NCBI GenBank assembly: GCA_021495925.1
Contig: JAKEKT010000084.1
Span: 1 to 64,000, forward strand
Direction: 5' to 3'
From: Diplodia intermedia
Taxonomy: Eukaryota; Ascomycota; Dothideomycetes; Botryosphaeriales; Botryosphaeriaceae
DNA length: 64,000 nt
Under the pieces are notes generated by a model, which ran no database searches, had not been told where the DNA came from, and saw only the letters and a list, made by a program, of their open reading frames with translations. This document shows, piece after piece, positions 10,085 through 20,611 of this stretch. The translations under genes were made by a program, and so were the position numbers. Each line of letters begins with the position of its first letter. The first letter of the stretch is position 1.

Positions 10085-11751
10085 CTACGAGGACTTGGTA
10101 GGCTTCGCCTCCTTCGACGTGCTGGCCGGTTCCACGCAGTACTTCTTGGCCCACTGGCGAAGGACAATCGAGGCTGCGAGACATGTTAGCATTGCCATGT
10201 GTTGGTGGAACGCGTGCATCATCTTACCCTTGAGGAACTTCTTGCTGGCGTACTTCTTGAAGAAGGCCTCGTGGACGACGGGTGCCTTGAGGTAGTCGAT
10301 CATGAGGTCAAGGACAGGCTTGATCTCCTCCTCAGTGTAGCCGGCATAGTGCGCGAGAACAGCATCCCACTCACCGCGGTCGAGCACCAGACGTGACAGG
10401 TACATGGCGGCGGCAGAGATCTGACTGGGAGGGTACTCGATGAAGCGGTGGTCGAGGCAGCTGATTTCCAGCAGGTACTTGCCAAGCGTGCGAGTCTGGA
10501 TGTCGTAGTTGTCGGCCTTGGATATCCTACGGAGGAAGTTCATCGGGTTGGGGTAGCTCAGGTCGTAGTCCAGGGCGGCGAGGACGAAACGCTCGGCGCT
10601 CAGGATCTCCTCCTCGGTGAAGCCATCGTCAGCGACGTGACGGAAGTTCTGGACGTGAGGCGACAGGACCTCCTCGTACTTGGACGCGATGAACATGGCA
10701 GTGACACCGACGAGCTGAAGACGGTCGAGCTGGACAACCTTGCGAGAGAGGAAACGGTCGATGATGTTGACGGCCAGGAAGAGAGTTTCCGGGAGAAGGC
10801 GGAAGCGAGTGTGCACTTCCAGCAGCCAGTCGACCAGGATGCCACGCATCTTCCACTCAAGCTCAGACTGGTTGTCCATGTAGTCGGGGTTTGCCATGGT
10901 GGAGATCTCCAATTCCTTCAGGTAGTCGAAGATTTCGCAAACGTACTCAGACACCATCAACGGGTCATTGGCATCCTCCTCATCCAAGTCAGGAATCTCG
11001 GGAACCTCGTCGTACTTCTCGTCGTAAATTTCCTTCACTTCGGGGGCGGCCTTGGCAGGAGCGGGCTCAGGCTTCGCGGGGGCCTCGACGACGGGCTCAG
11101 CGACCTTGACCTCCGTCTTTGACTTCAGCGTCTGCTTCGTGGGAGCAACATTCTCGCTGGCGGGGGCTTCTTCCTCCTCTTTGATGGTCTCCTTGGTCGT
11201 GGTCGTGACGCGCTTCTTGGTCGCACCACCAACCGCACCAGAACCACTAGCAGGGCGCTTGATCGGGGCCTTCTCCTTGGGACCGAGAACCGAACGCGTC
11301 GTCGTCTTGGAAGCCTTCGTGACGCCAGTGGGAGCGGCAGCCTGCGCAACGGCACCACGCTTGGCGGTCAACGGCTTCTTGGCCTCTTTGCTATCCTTCC
11401 CGCCCTTCGCATCGGCCACCTCGCCCTTCGCATTCGTGACATCACCCAGCGCGTTCCTCTTACGGGTAGCCGTAGTAGCGGCCGTGGTCTTCTTAGTTGG
11501 GGCCTTCTTGGGGGGGTCAGCAGCAGAGGGCTCGTGCGACGAGGTCAACGCGGCAGCCTTGGCGCGCGTCAGACGTGTCGTTCCCGCGTTTTCATCGTTC
11601 TCGTTCGTGACATTGCGACGAGTGGTTGGTCGTGCCTTCAACAGATGATTAGAGGCGACGTGATTGACGTGTTGATGTGTGGTGTTGGAGCTCATGACGG
11701 ACCAGTCATGGTGTTTGTTTACATGGGCCGAGAGGGACTTACAGGAGGCAT
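10085..11751 (-). CDS. G2/mitotic cyclin B
   Basis: This is the activating partner of Cdk1 for entry into mitosis (Aspergillus NimE family). Proposed exons are 11743-11751, 10228-11635 and 10085-10173, giving 501 aa. The first exon is only MPP, then GTAAGT and an intron of 107 bp, joining to ARPTTRRNVTNENDENAGTT. The intronless alternative starts at ATG 11695. A destruction box RNALGDVTN lies near residue 70, followed by Ala/Lys/Pro-rich sequence. The two cyclin folds include MRGILVDWLLEVHTRFRLLPET and YPPSQISAAAMYLSRLVL. Near the end, a 54-bp intron (10174-10227; GTAAGA donor, TGCTAAC branch, CGCAG) is a multiple of three with no stop, so the raw frame reads through it. Removal restores KKFLKASIVLRQWAKKYCVE, the expected cyclin C-terminus. 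Confidence 0.95.
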
Positions 11752-12687
11752 TGTGGTGAATTAAAGCAAGGGTAGTGCAATTGGGAATCTCTAGATATCG
11801 TAGCTATTGCAATGCTAAGACCGTGGGCTCGAACGGACGTGGGTGTTGTGGATAGGGTCTGTTGACGGGGCCAGTCAGCATTTCCGGATTCGGCAAGAAA
11901 GTCAACACGATCATCGGAAGCACGACGCACATCTATCGTTACGACGGTAGCTGTATCGGCGAAGATATGAGGTGGTCCAGCGGGTGTTGTGTGAAATGCG
12001 GGAGCATGCAGTACCTGGAAACGCTGGGCAGGTATTGGGGTGGGTTGCAGCGGAAGGGCGACGGTCACGCGGCGGCCAGGGCAATGTCGATGAAGAAGCG
12101 CGACCGACGTGGAGCAAAGGATGGACGTCGCGGGAGGGCGACCGGGAGACAGCAGGGCGTGGTTGCGTTGCGTGGGGCCGGCTAGCGGAGGGGTGGATTT
12201 GAGGAAGTCGCTGTGGTGGAAAGCGAGTTTGTTATGCTGTCGGCTTACTTAGCGCGACTCGATGGCCTTGGCGCTGGCGCGGGACGTGCGGGCAGGACGT
12301 CAGATCGCGCCCGGGCAACCGTAGTGCGGCGGCCGGCAGAGGCCACAAGCGAAGCGGCACGCGACGGGAACCACGGCGCGCATGCACGATGCAGCCCAGG
12401 CGCGTCGAGACTCAAATGCCCGCACGCTTGCAGACACGCGCCGTGCGCTGCGGATTGCTGCTACGACGGGACTGGCGATTTACGGCGGCCGGCAGCGTTC
12501 TTGGGACGGGCTGCAGAACGCCGTAGTGCTCGATGCGGCCTAGCGCCAAAGCAACAGCGCGCGGATTTCTCGACATCTCACCAGCCCAGCAGCTGCTCGA
12601 CATCCAGCGCCAGCCACCACCGATCCCACCCTCCTCGCACTCCTCCAATGGGTCGGTAGACGATCGCCACAACGCCTCCGACCACCA
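11752..12687. other. Divergent promoter region, cyclin B / uL2m
   Basis: About 0.9 kb separates the starts of the two genes. It is GC-rich, particularly from 12250 to 12680. I saw no TATA box and no other gene. Confidence 0.5.
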
Positions 12688-13876
12688 ATGCTGCACCCTC
12701 GGGCTGCCCTGCGGCCGGCAGGCCTTACTGCCACCCTCGCGGCCTCGATCCGAACCTACGCCGCCGCGTCGGCCACCGCTCGCACCTCTGAGAACCCCGT
12801 CAAGCCGCGGGTGACCACCCCCGATGTGCAAGCCCAATTCCAGCAGAGCAGTGCTCCGAGACGGAAAACCAGCGCCCTCCAAATGAAGACGTATACGCCG
12901 AGAACACCAGGCTTGCGGCACCTGCGACGTCCCATCAACGACCATCTCTGGAAGGGTCGGCCACAGAGGGAGCTTACGTTTCCGAAGGTTGGCCAGGCGA
13001 AGGGAGGCAGGAACGTCACTGGTCGCGTCACGGTCAGACATCGCGGAGGCGGTCACAAGCGGAGGATACGCATGATCGACTTCAAGCGTAGAGAGCCCGG
13101 CAAGCAGACGGTCCAGCGTATCGAATACGACCCCAACCGCAGCGCGCACATTGCGCTGCTGAAGCACCAGGAGACTGGGAGCCTGAGCTACATCGTCGCA
13201 TCGGAGGGCATGATGGCTGGCGACGTGATCGAGAGCTTCTTGTCCGGCATTCCTAGCAGTCTGCTCGAGACCATGGGTGGCACCGTTGATCCCGGTATGC
13301 TTGCAGCAAAGACGGCCTTTCGCGGCAACTGTTTGCCTCTCCACATGGTGCCGCTTGGTACCCAGGTCTTCTGTGTGGGGTCGACGAAGAACAAGAGGGC
13401 GGTGTTCTGCCGCAGCGCCGGCACCTATGCGACGGTCATCTCCAAGGGCGAGGTGGGCAAGAAGATCCGTGACGTTGTAATTCGTCTCCAGAGTGGCGAG
13501 CTCAGGAGGTGCGACAAGGATGCTTGCGCCACCATCGGGGTGGCCAGCAACTCCCACCATCATTTCAGGCAACTCGGAAAGGCTGGTAGATCACGATGGC
13601 TGGGCAGAAGGCCCTCGGTGAGAGGTTTGGCCATGAACGCGGCTGATCACCCCCACGGTGGTGGTAGAGGTAAATCCAAGGGTAACGTCCACCCTGTCAG
13701 CCCTTGGGGCGTGCCGGTAAGTTTCGGTTTTCCCTCAGCCATGTACGACAAGTGTTTGCTAACTACTTCACTAGGCCAAGAGTGGATACAAGACGCGCAA
13801 GGTGAGGAACCCGAACAAGTGGCTCGTGCAGGACCGCGTCAGGAACCAGGGCAAGAGGCGGTCGAAGAACAAATAG
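12688..13876 (+). CDS. Mitochondrial large ribosomal subunit protein uL2m
   Basis: Exons 12688-13716 and 13775-13876 encode 376 aa. The 58-bp intron (GTAAGT donor, TTTGCTAAC branch, CTAG acceptor) lies in phase 0 after SPWGVP. The N-terminal 35 residues are Ala/Arg/Thr-rich without acids, consistent with a mitochondrial presequence. The uL2 core is clear: GRVTVRHRGGGHKRRIRMIDF, RIEYDPNRSAHIALL, then GRRPSVRGLAMNAADHPHGG, which holds the conserved His near the peptidyl-transferase centre. The second exon gives AKSGYKTRKVRNPNKWLVQDR. It is the counterpart of yeast Rml2 and bacterial L2. Reading through the intron instead gives an unrelated, longer tail. Confidence 0.96.
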
Positions 13877-14516
13877 ACGGGCTGAGGCAGTTGGTTCAAT
13901 ATTTCTCGCTGTACGATTTCTGGATGTATACTGTTAAAAACCAGATGAATAGAGAGTTCCGCTGGAACCTCAACACCATACCTGACGATTGCCATGGCGG
14001 AGAGCGGAGCAGCTGCGTTTGGCTACCCTATGTGGATCAAGATCCAATATGTCTCGTAGAGCACTCTAGTGACTAAATTTCCGGAAAGGTTTAAAAGGCT
14101 ATGATGGTTCTTTCCGGTTTAGTTGAAAGAGTAAGGCAAACGGCTTGACGCCCGCGATTACTTCGTATCTGAAAGCTTATTCCGACTTGAACAGCTGCAT
14201 TTATCGTTACGGCGAGACGCTGGAAGCGGAGTAGCGTTGGCGTGGGCGGCGAACATTGTCGCGGGCGCACAGACGCACTGGATGAGGCTCCGCCCGGCAG
14301 CATGCCAAGGCCGGCCGGCGACACCTGGGCTGTGGGATCGACATCCCACTTCGACTTGTCACTGCCATATCAAAGTGCCTGCACCTCGCGCATAGTGCCT
14401 TCCACTACCTGAAAAATCCCCGACTCTCCCAGCAACCTCTGCGCGCTTTAGCCCGACGCGTTCTCGGCTCCTTCTGCCCCACCAGCCTCTCCACCGCCCG
14501 CGACCCGGCAGCCGCC
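13877..14516. other. Intergenic, uL2m to CK2 beta
   Basis: This stretch carries the uL2m 3' UTR and the CKB1 promoter. A pyrimidine-rich stretch precedes the CKB1 start. No additional gene was seen. Confidence 0.5.
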
Positions 14517-15913
14517 ATGGACGACTTCAACAGCGAGACCGACAGTGACTACACCAGCTACTGGCGCGATTGGGTAGGTGCATTTTCCTTGCTGTATTTG
14601 TCCTCTGCGCCCTCCCCCCAGCGCCCTCAAATGTCTCCCACAACACCTGCGCTCTGCCGCCCGACCTGCGACCTCCCACCAGGCCCCAACCGCCAGCCAT
14701 GTCGACCTCCGACAACCTTCACGAGCGCACAGCCCGGTCGCGACGAGGCTCTAGCCACAGTGGTAGCGTAAAAACCGTACCCATACAACTCAGTCTCAGA
14801 CGCGAGCCGACGTGGGACAGAAGCACAAGGACGGGCCGCCAGCGCAGCAATCGGTTTGAGCGCGAACCTTTTAGGTCCTCCCTAGGACGAGACCTACCAG
14901 CTGCACATTCCTCGGATGGGCATTCTTCCGCCATTCCTGAATACGACATCCTTTTCTCAGCGACCAAAGGGGGCATAATACCTGGACACCTTGGAAGATC
15001 CCGCTTTGACACCGTGTACCCCCGCTATAATTCCATGTCCCCCGAGGGGAATCCCTATCTTCAACATCGGCGGGCCTCGGATACGGCTCGTGGCAATTCA
15101 AAAAGATGTCGAAGAGCTATCTGCTAATCCGGCTTCGTATAGTTCATCTCCTCACGTGGCAACGAGTATTTCTGCGAAATCGATGAAGAATACCTCACGG
15201 ACCGGTTCAACCTGACGGGCTTGAATACCGAGGTTCAGTACTACCAATATGCCCTCGATCTGGTTACGGATGTCTTCGACCTCGACTGCGATGATGAGAT
15301 GAGGGAGGCAATCGAGAAGTCCGCGAGGCACCTCTACGGTTTGGTGCACGCCCGGTACATTGTCACCACACGAGGCCTGGCCAAGATGGTGAGTTCCGCA
15401 CAGCCTCGTTCGCTCCAAAGGTCTTCTCTGCTGACCAGAAAACAGCTTGAGAAGTTCAAGAAGGCCGATTTCGGAAAGTGCCCGCGCGTGATGTGTGACG
15501 CTCAGCCACTGCTGCCCATGGGACAATCCGACATCCCCAACACGTCGCCGGTCAAGCTGTACTGCGCCCGCTGCGAGGACCTGTACAACCCCAAGTCGTC
15601 TCGCCACGCCTCCATCGACGGCGCCTACTTTGGCACTTCGTTCCACAACATCCTCTTCCAAGTCTACCCCGCCATGCTGCCGCCCAAGTTCCAGCGCCGC
15701 TACGAGCCTCGCGTGTTCGGCTTCAGGGTGCATGCCGCCGCGGCTCTGCAGCGATGGCAGGACGACCGCAGGGATGACATGAAGCTACGGCTGAGGAAGA
15801 GCGGTGTCGAGGTTGGATTCGAGGACGAAGACGACGAGGGTGACTTGGACGACATGGACGAGGAGGCGGAGGGCTACGAGGCAACTCTGGTGGCACGAGA
15901 GCAGCAGCTGTAA
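14517..15913 (+). CDS. CKB1: Casein kinase 2 regulatory (beta) subunit
   Basis: Exons 14517-14573, 15143-15388 and 15446-15913 give 256 aa. The joins read SYWRDW/FISSRGNEYFCEIDEEY and TTRGLAKM/LEKFKKADFGKCPRV, matching the family exactly. The protein dimerises through a zinc ribbon (CPRVMC ... CARCEDLY) and docks catalytic CK2 alpha, tuning its substrate choice. The N-terminal MDDFNSETDSDYTSYW contains likely autophosphorylation Ser/Thr in acidic context, and the C-terminus is strongly acidic (EDEDDEGDLDDMDEEAEGYE). Intron 1 is unusually long for this window, 569 bp, with a clean GTAGGT donor and a TGCTAATCC branch 15-20 bases before TATAG. Intron 2 is 57 bp. Confidence 0.96.
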
Positions 15914-18270
15914 ACCAACATTTTCCTTTCTTTTTCCCTTTTCCCCTTTTCCACTCCCACACACAAACGACTTTCGGGGTGCGGGCGTTCCGGGATTCGT
16001 AGGCATTTTGTCGGCGTCGGTGGGGCGGACGGACTCTCACAGCAACAAAACACGGTCAAGGGTTTCGACGGAGCCAAAGAGTGGGACGCCGGTGAAAGTG
16101 CAGGATACACGTTTTGAAAATCAATGATACCGAGATAGCGAATGGAATAGACACGGTTCTAGAGATCCCCCGTTCCCACATGCATATTCATCAAAAGCAC
16201 CCACCGGTGTGGAGGGAATGAACGTCCATCATGTCACATGAGTCCGCGTCCCTAGCGTGGGTCGGGTGTGCTTTCGGCTTACGTCATGGGGTCCGTGGTA
16301 GGTCGGTCGGACCGGACCCTAGGTCGCGCACACGTCTCCGCAGACGAGACGAGTAGGTAGTACAACACCAAAGGAAAGAAATCGTCTCAATAATGCTTCG
16401 TTGTTGACATCCGCAAGCGGTGGAGGGGACATGGGGCAACGATGGCCCGGATCAGGTCGACCTGCACCTGCACTTCCATCTCGCGGTGAAAGGAAGGCGA
16501 TGGAGCAGATAAGGACGACGACCAGAAGGAGGAGGAGAAGAGGGAAGGGAAGGCGTCCAGAGGGGACCGAGGGAAGAGCCGCCGACGTGTGACGCGGCGG
16601 GTTGTCAGTATGGATTGCAAGAAGTGTGCGGGTTGGGTGAAGACGAAAGGGGAGGCCGAGCAAGGCGAGTTGGAACATTGTGGAAAAGCGGTTGGAGAAG
16701 GCGAGAGGGAGAGACGCTCAGACGGGTGGCGGACGTTCTCTTCGAGTCTGGGGCGGCGCGCCGACGAGGGAGCAGACAAGTCTGTTCGTCGCGGACCTTG
16801 ACCTTTGGTGAGATGTGGTGTAGAAAGGTTTGGGAGTCCCGTTCCACCATGTCGCCTTGGAGCAGGTTGAGGGTGCAAAGAGGAGAGTATAAGAATCTCT
16901 CCAATCAAGAGAAGGAGAGGTTGATTTGTATATTGTCTGGCTCTGGGCTAAGGAGGGGGGCTCGTAATCCGGAGATCTTATAATGGGTATGGCGAGGGAT
17001 TTACTTTCGGTAAACAGTTCGAAGAAGTAGACTCCAAATGCTCTACGTTGTTGACCAAGACACTGCTAGTATTCTGAAAGTCGTGTTGGATGCGTGATCA
17101 GCTTGTCCGGTACCATGTATGCCCAGGCTCAGCTATCTTAACATAATCGCAGTATCTTCAGTTACAGAAGCATCGCTAAAGTGTTGATATGTTTAGCGCT
17201 TCGACATACATTTACCGAGAGAAAGTTCTTGACGTTTCCTATTGACTCATAAGAACCGTGTCTCTGGATCCTCAGCCTGACTCGGAGCCATTCGAGGCGT
17301 TGTGGATGATGCTACTGAACTTCCTCTCTTCGCGCCGGCCACGGAGAATTCTGTGATGAAAACTTTTGAGTGGCGGGACGGTTGGATGCGCGCTGCAGAA
17401 TACGTGATGGACGTTCAAACGGTGCGCTGATCTCGGAAGCGTAGCATTTATCCGGACGGGAAACGCATATCCACGGCGAAGGCTGGGCCTGGCCCGCTCG
17501 TACCACCGACGTTTCAACTGCCTAGTCGGGCTGCCGTGTGCCATGGCATTATGCAAGACTGACGTACTAGCACTGGGGTCCGGCCGGAGCATGTGGTCGA
17601 GATTCTGTACTGTAGCAACCCAAGAACGAGACGCTACCCTGTCAGGGTGCAAGAGAGCAGAAAGAAGGGCGCTAACCCGTCTAGATGGAGAGCTCAGTTG
17701 CTCGGGCGCAAGGGATCCCGTTGCTGCAACGCTAGCTTTTCACGGTACCCTATTTCGTAGCCTCGCAACCGGAAGAATGGTGATCATGGACGTCTCAGCA
17801 AAAGTCGCGCAGGGATTCCAGAGCGGCGCCCATGGCCCAGCCATGCGGCCGTGGAGAAGAACGGGAAAATGGGCAGAAAATCGCCGGCGGAATGAGCGCA
17901 CACGGCAGCGGCGGCTGCAGGGAAGGTAGCACGAGCGGCCCAGACGAAGCGCTAGGCCAGGCGAGCCGTTGATTGGCGCGAGCCCAGCCACGGCGGGCGC
18001 GTGGGATGATGCAGCGGCGTGATAGCTGCAGCGAGGGCGAGCTGCCGTGGCTGCTTCGGGGCTAGCCGTTGCGCAGGCTGGCCGGGAGAACGTCGTCATT
18101 GACGGGCCACCCAATGGCCGTTGGGGGCCAGCGCAGCCCCGCGCTAAAACGTCAGCCCAACTACGTGGGGCCCTACCTTCCATCACCGATCTTCGCTCGC
18201 CGCCCTCAGCCCCTCCTTCTCCAAACAACCCTCTCCCTCACCACTCTGCCAGACCCTCCCCGCCGCCAAA
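15914..18270. other. Long intergenic interval, nothing recognised
   Basis: This is 2.4 kb between CKB1 and TMA20. Open frames of 60-170 codons occur on both strands but have no domain and no codon pattern like the neighbours. Inverted CCAAT elements at 17971-17975 (ATTGG) and 18111-18115 (CCAAT) probably belong to the TMA20 promoter. Confidence 0.5.
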
Positions 18271-19272
18271 ATGTTCAAGAAAGAGTGCGCTGCGTCCGAT
18301 TGCACCTCCACCCCTCGCTCAATGCTGACCCAGAGCTTTGTGCAGCCTGTCCGTCGGCTCCAAGACCAAGGTCAAGTCGTCCGTCCAGCGCGGCATCCGA
18401 TCCAAGGTGGCTGAGCAGTATCCGCTGCTCGAGCCGTACCTCGACACCATAATACCCAAGAAGGAGCAACTGGACCTGGTCAAGCTGTACGTTCTCTGTT
18501 TGTTTGCCGTTGTCTTGCCCGCCTGCGGCTTGCCGCAGCTCAAGCTGCAGCCTGACTCACACCACTGCCTCGCCCGTCGATGGGCTGCAACTGCAACCCA
18601 GCCTGGCACCTCGGAGTGACGACACCAAGAGCTCCTAGACACACAAAAACGATCCACAACTTGGTTTCCCAGCCTTGCAACCAGAGGCTCAGTATTCTGT
18701 GTTCGCCAGGCTGGAGCTAACCGGGATCGAGTCGTTGAGGATTTCAAACTTGATCTAATCAGACCGTCCGAGCCTCAGCCTCGTCTATTCGCACCACATC
18801 GCACCACCTGTGGCATGAGCTGACGTTTGATACACCTGGCAGGCCTGACCGCGTCTCGCTCTACTCCCTCAACAATGTTCCCCTCTTCTACCAGCACATG
18901 GACGACCCCCTGATCCCGCACCTTTCCCTCGTCCACAAGTACCCTGCGTGCTTCAAGCGCGTCCGCATCGACCGCGGCGCCATCCGCTTCGTCCTCTCGG
19001 GCGCCTCGCTCATGGCGCCTGGTCTTACTAGCCCCGGTGGCCGTCTCCCAAACGCCCAGGCCCCAAACGACTCGGACGACATAATACGATACGGGAGCGA
19101 AGACGTACCGGCGGGGGAAGTGGTGGTGGTGGAAGCGGAGGGAAAGGACAATGCCTGCCTTGTGGGCCCTTTAAAAGTGGGAACCTCGGAAATCAAGGCG
19201 AAGAAGAAAGGAGTTGCGATCGATCAGGGCCATTATTTAGGGGATGGCCTGTGGAAGATGAGCCTGGCCTAA
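18271..19272 (+). CDS. TMA20: Tma20/MCTS1 translation factor (PUA domain)
   Basis: Three exons, 18271-18284, 18346-18486 and 18843-19272, give 194 aa starting MFKKDLSVGSKTKVKSSVQR. The joins are GA/C and CT/G, both phase 2. The first donor is GTGCGC, the second GTACGT, and the second intron is long (356 bp). The N-terminal MCT-type region (IRSKVAEQYPLLEPYLDTII, then PDRVSLYSLNNVPLFYQH) is followed by a PUA RNA-binding domain with HLSLVHKYPACFKRVRIDRG and FVLSGASLMAPGLTSPGG. Tma20 pairs with Tma22/DENR to recycle post-termination 40S subunits and promote re-initiation. A Val/Glu-rich stretch between the PUA strands is normal for the family. Confidence 0.95.
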
Positions 19273-20611
19273 CATCGCCTTCGTCGCCCACCTCATCTTC
19301 CGCCTCGTCTTCCGCCTCGTCTTCCAACTCGGACGACTCCTTCGAGTCCATGAGTGAGGCCAGCTGGGGCGGCTGCAGCAGCGACAGCTTCGGCCACGAC
19401 TGCCTGATCTGCGACGGCAATTGCGAGGTCGGCGACCCATGGGCGATGGACACGGCTTGGTAAACCGGGATGTTTCGGTTTTTTCTTTTCCAGCAAAAAG
19501 GGCTTGACTCGGACAGAATTTTTAGCTCGCGGGAGTGGTGAACCCGCGACATTGACGCCCTCGCACACGGTGTGAGGTGCGTAGAGAGCAATACCCACAG
19601 CGATGATGATGATTTCAACAATTCTCCTGCTTCTTTCCCCCCTTCACACACGAAAAAAAAGTAGATAGACTTTACACCACCAAAAACCAGTTGCGTCGAC
19701 GACCCTTTCCTATCCCGACGTAGATGGAACTCTATTCATTAGCAGACAAACAACCCTTTGCTTCCAAGAATTTGCATGTGAAGAAATCTCGAACCTCAGC
19801 AGCGTTGAAAGACGATGACGCAAAAGCCTCCATTAGTTCCCCGTGTGACTGTCACATGTCTTCTTTTTCACCAATGTAAGCGGTCCCTCAAATCATACTC
19901 AGTAGGTAGTAGTTACCGTGTGGCCCAACGTATCAGCACTAGGTAACTTCCCTTTTTTTTGCTATCGTCCGCACACACGTCGTAACTACCGTTGCTGGTC
20001 GCTGCCGCTGCCGCTGTTGCTACTGACTGACTTGCACCCGAAGAAAATAGAAATAAAAACAACAAACCTCCGCCTTCTCTTTCCTTTCCCTTCCTTCCCT
20101 TCCCTTCCCTTCACCAAGAAACCAGCTTCAACCGCGTGGTATCATCATCATCATCGTCGTCGTCGTCTTCATTCAAAAAAAGAGGAAAAAGAATAAGAAG
20201 AAGAAGCGAACAACCAAACCCAGCTAGGTATGAATGAGTATGGAGGGAGGGAGGCACTTTTTTAATTTCCCCTTTCCCCACATTGGCTTTGGCTTTGGCT
20301 TTGGCTTTGGCGTGGGTGGTAAGAAGTTTTCCCGTCCGTCCGTCCGTCCGTCCGTCAAGAGGTAAAAAGAAAAAAAAATACTGAAGGGGTGGGTAGTTGG
20401 GTGGATGGGTGGCATATTGACCGACGATGAAGAAGAAGAAATGAACAAGAGGCGGAAGGAAGGAAGGAAGGAAGAATGTGATCGATCCTCCTCCTCCTCC
20501 TCCTCCTCCTCTCCCCTCGTTCTCTTGTCTTCTTTTGCCAAGGCTCTCTCTCTCTCTCTCTCTCTTTTCACACCGTCGTCGATCGTTCTACTTACTACTT
20601 ACTACTACTTA
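19273..20611. other. Intergenic with a dense cluster of microsatellites
   Basis: From about 20060 to 20600 different simple repeats sit side by side: TTCCC (20086-20110), TCATCA/TCGTCG (20142-20169), TTTGGC (20283-20310), CCGT (20332-20356), GGAA (20456-20474), TCC (20486-20512), TC (20545-20566) and TTACTAC. No gene was supported. Confidence 0.7.
20283..20310. repeat. (TTTGGC)n hexamer repeat
   Basis: At least four perfect TTTGGC/TTGGCT units occur in the simple-repeat cluster downstream of the SGT2 gene. Confidence 0.85.

Noticed and set aside
12412..13572. 386-codon minus-strand frame opposite uL2m
   Set aside because: It is antisense to the unmistakable uL2m exon and has no domain.
14570..15127. 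185-codon frame within CKB1 intron 1 as a separate gene
   Set aside because: The flanking exons splice precisely to the conserved CK2 beta sequence and the frame has no domain. It is kept only as an observation about the long intron.
19251..19463. 70-codon Ser-rich frame overlapping the TMA20 stop (ends CDGNCEVGDPWAMDTAW)
   Set aside because: It starts inside the TMA20 coding exon in another frame and lies in its 3' UTR. There is no independent promoter signal, and the Ser run comes from TCC/TCG repeats.
20060..20600. Possible CRISPR-like array
   Set aside because: The repeats are short tandem microsatellites without spacers, and the genome is eukaryotic.
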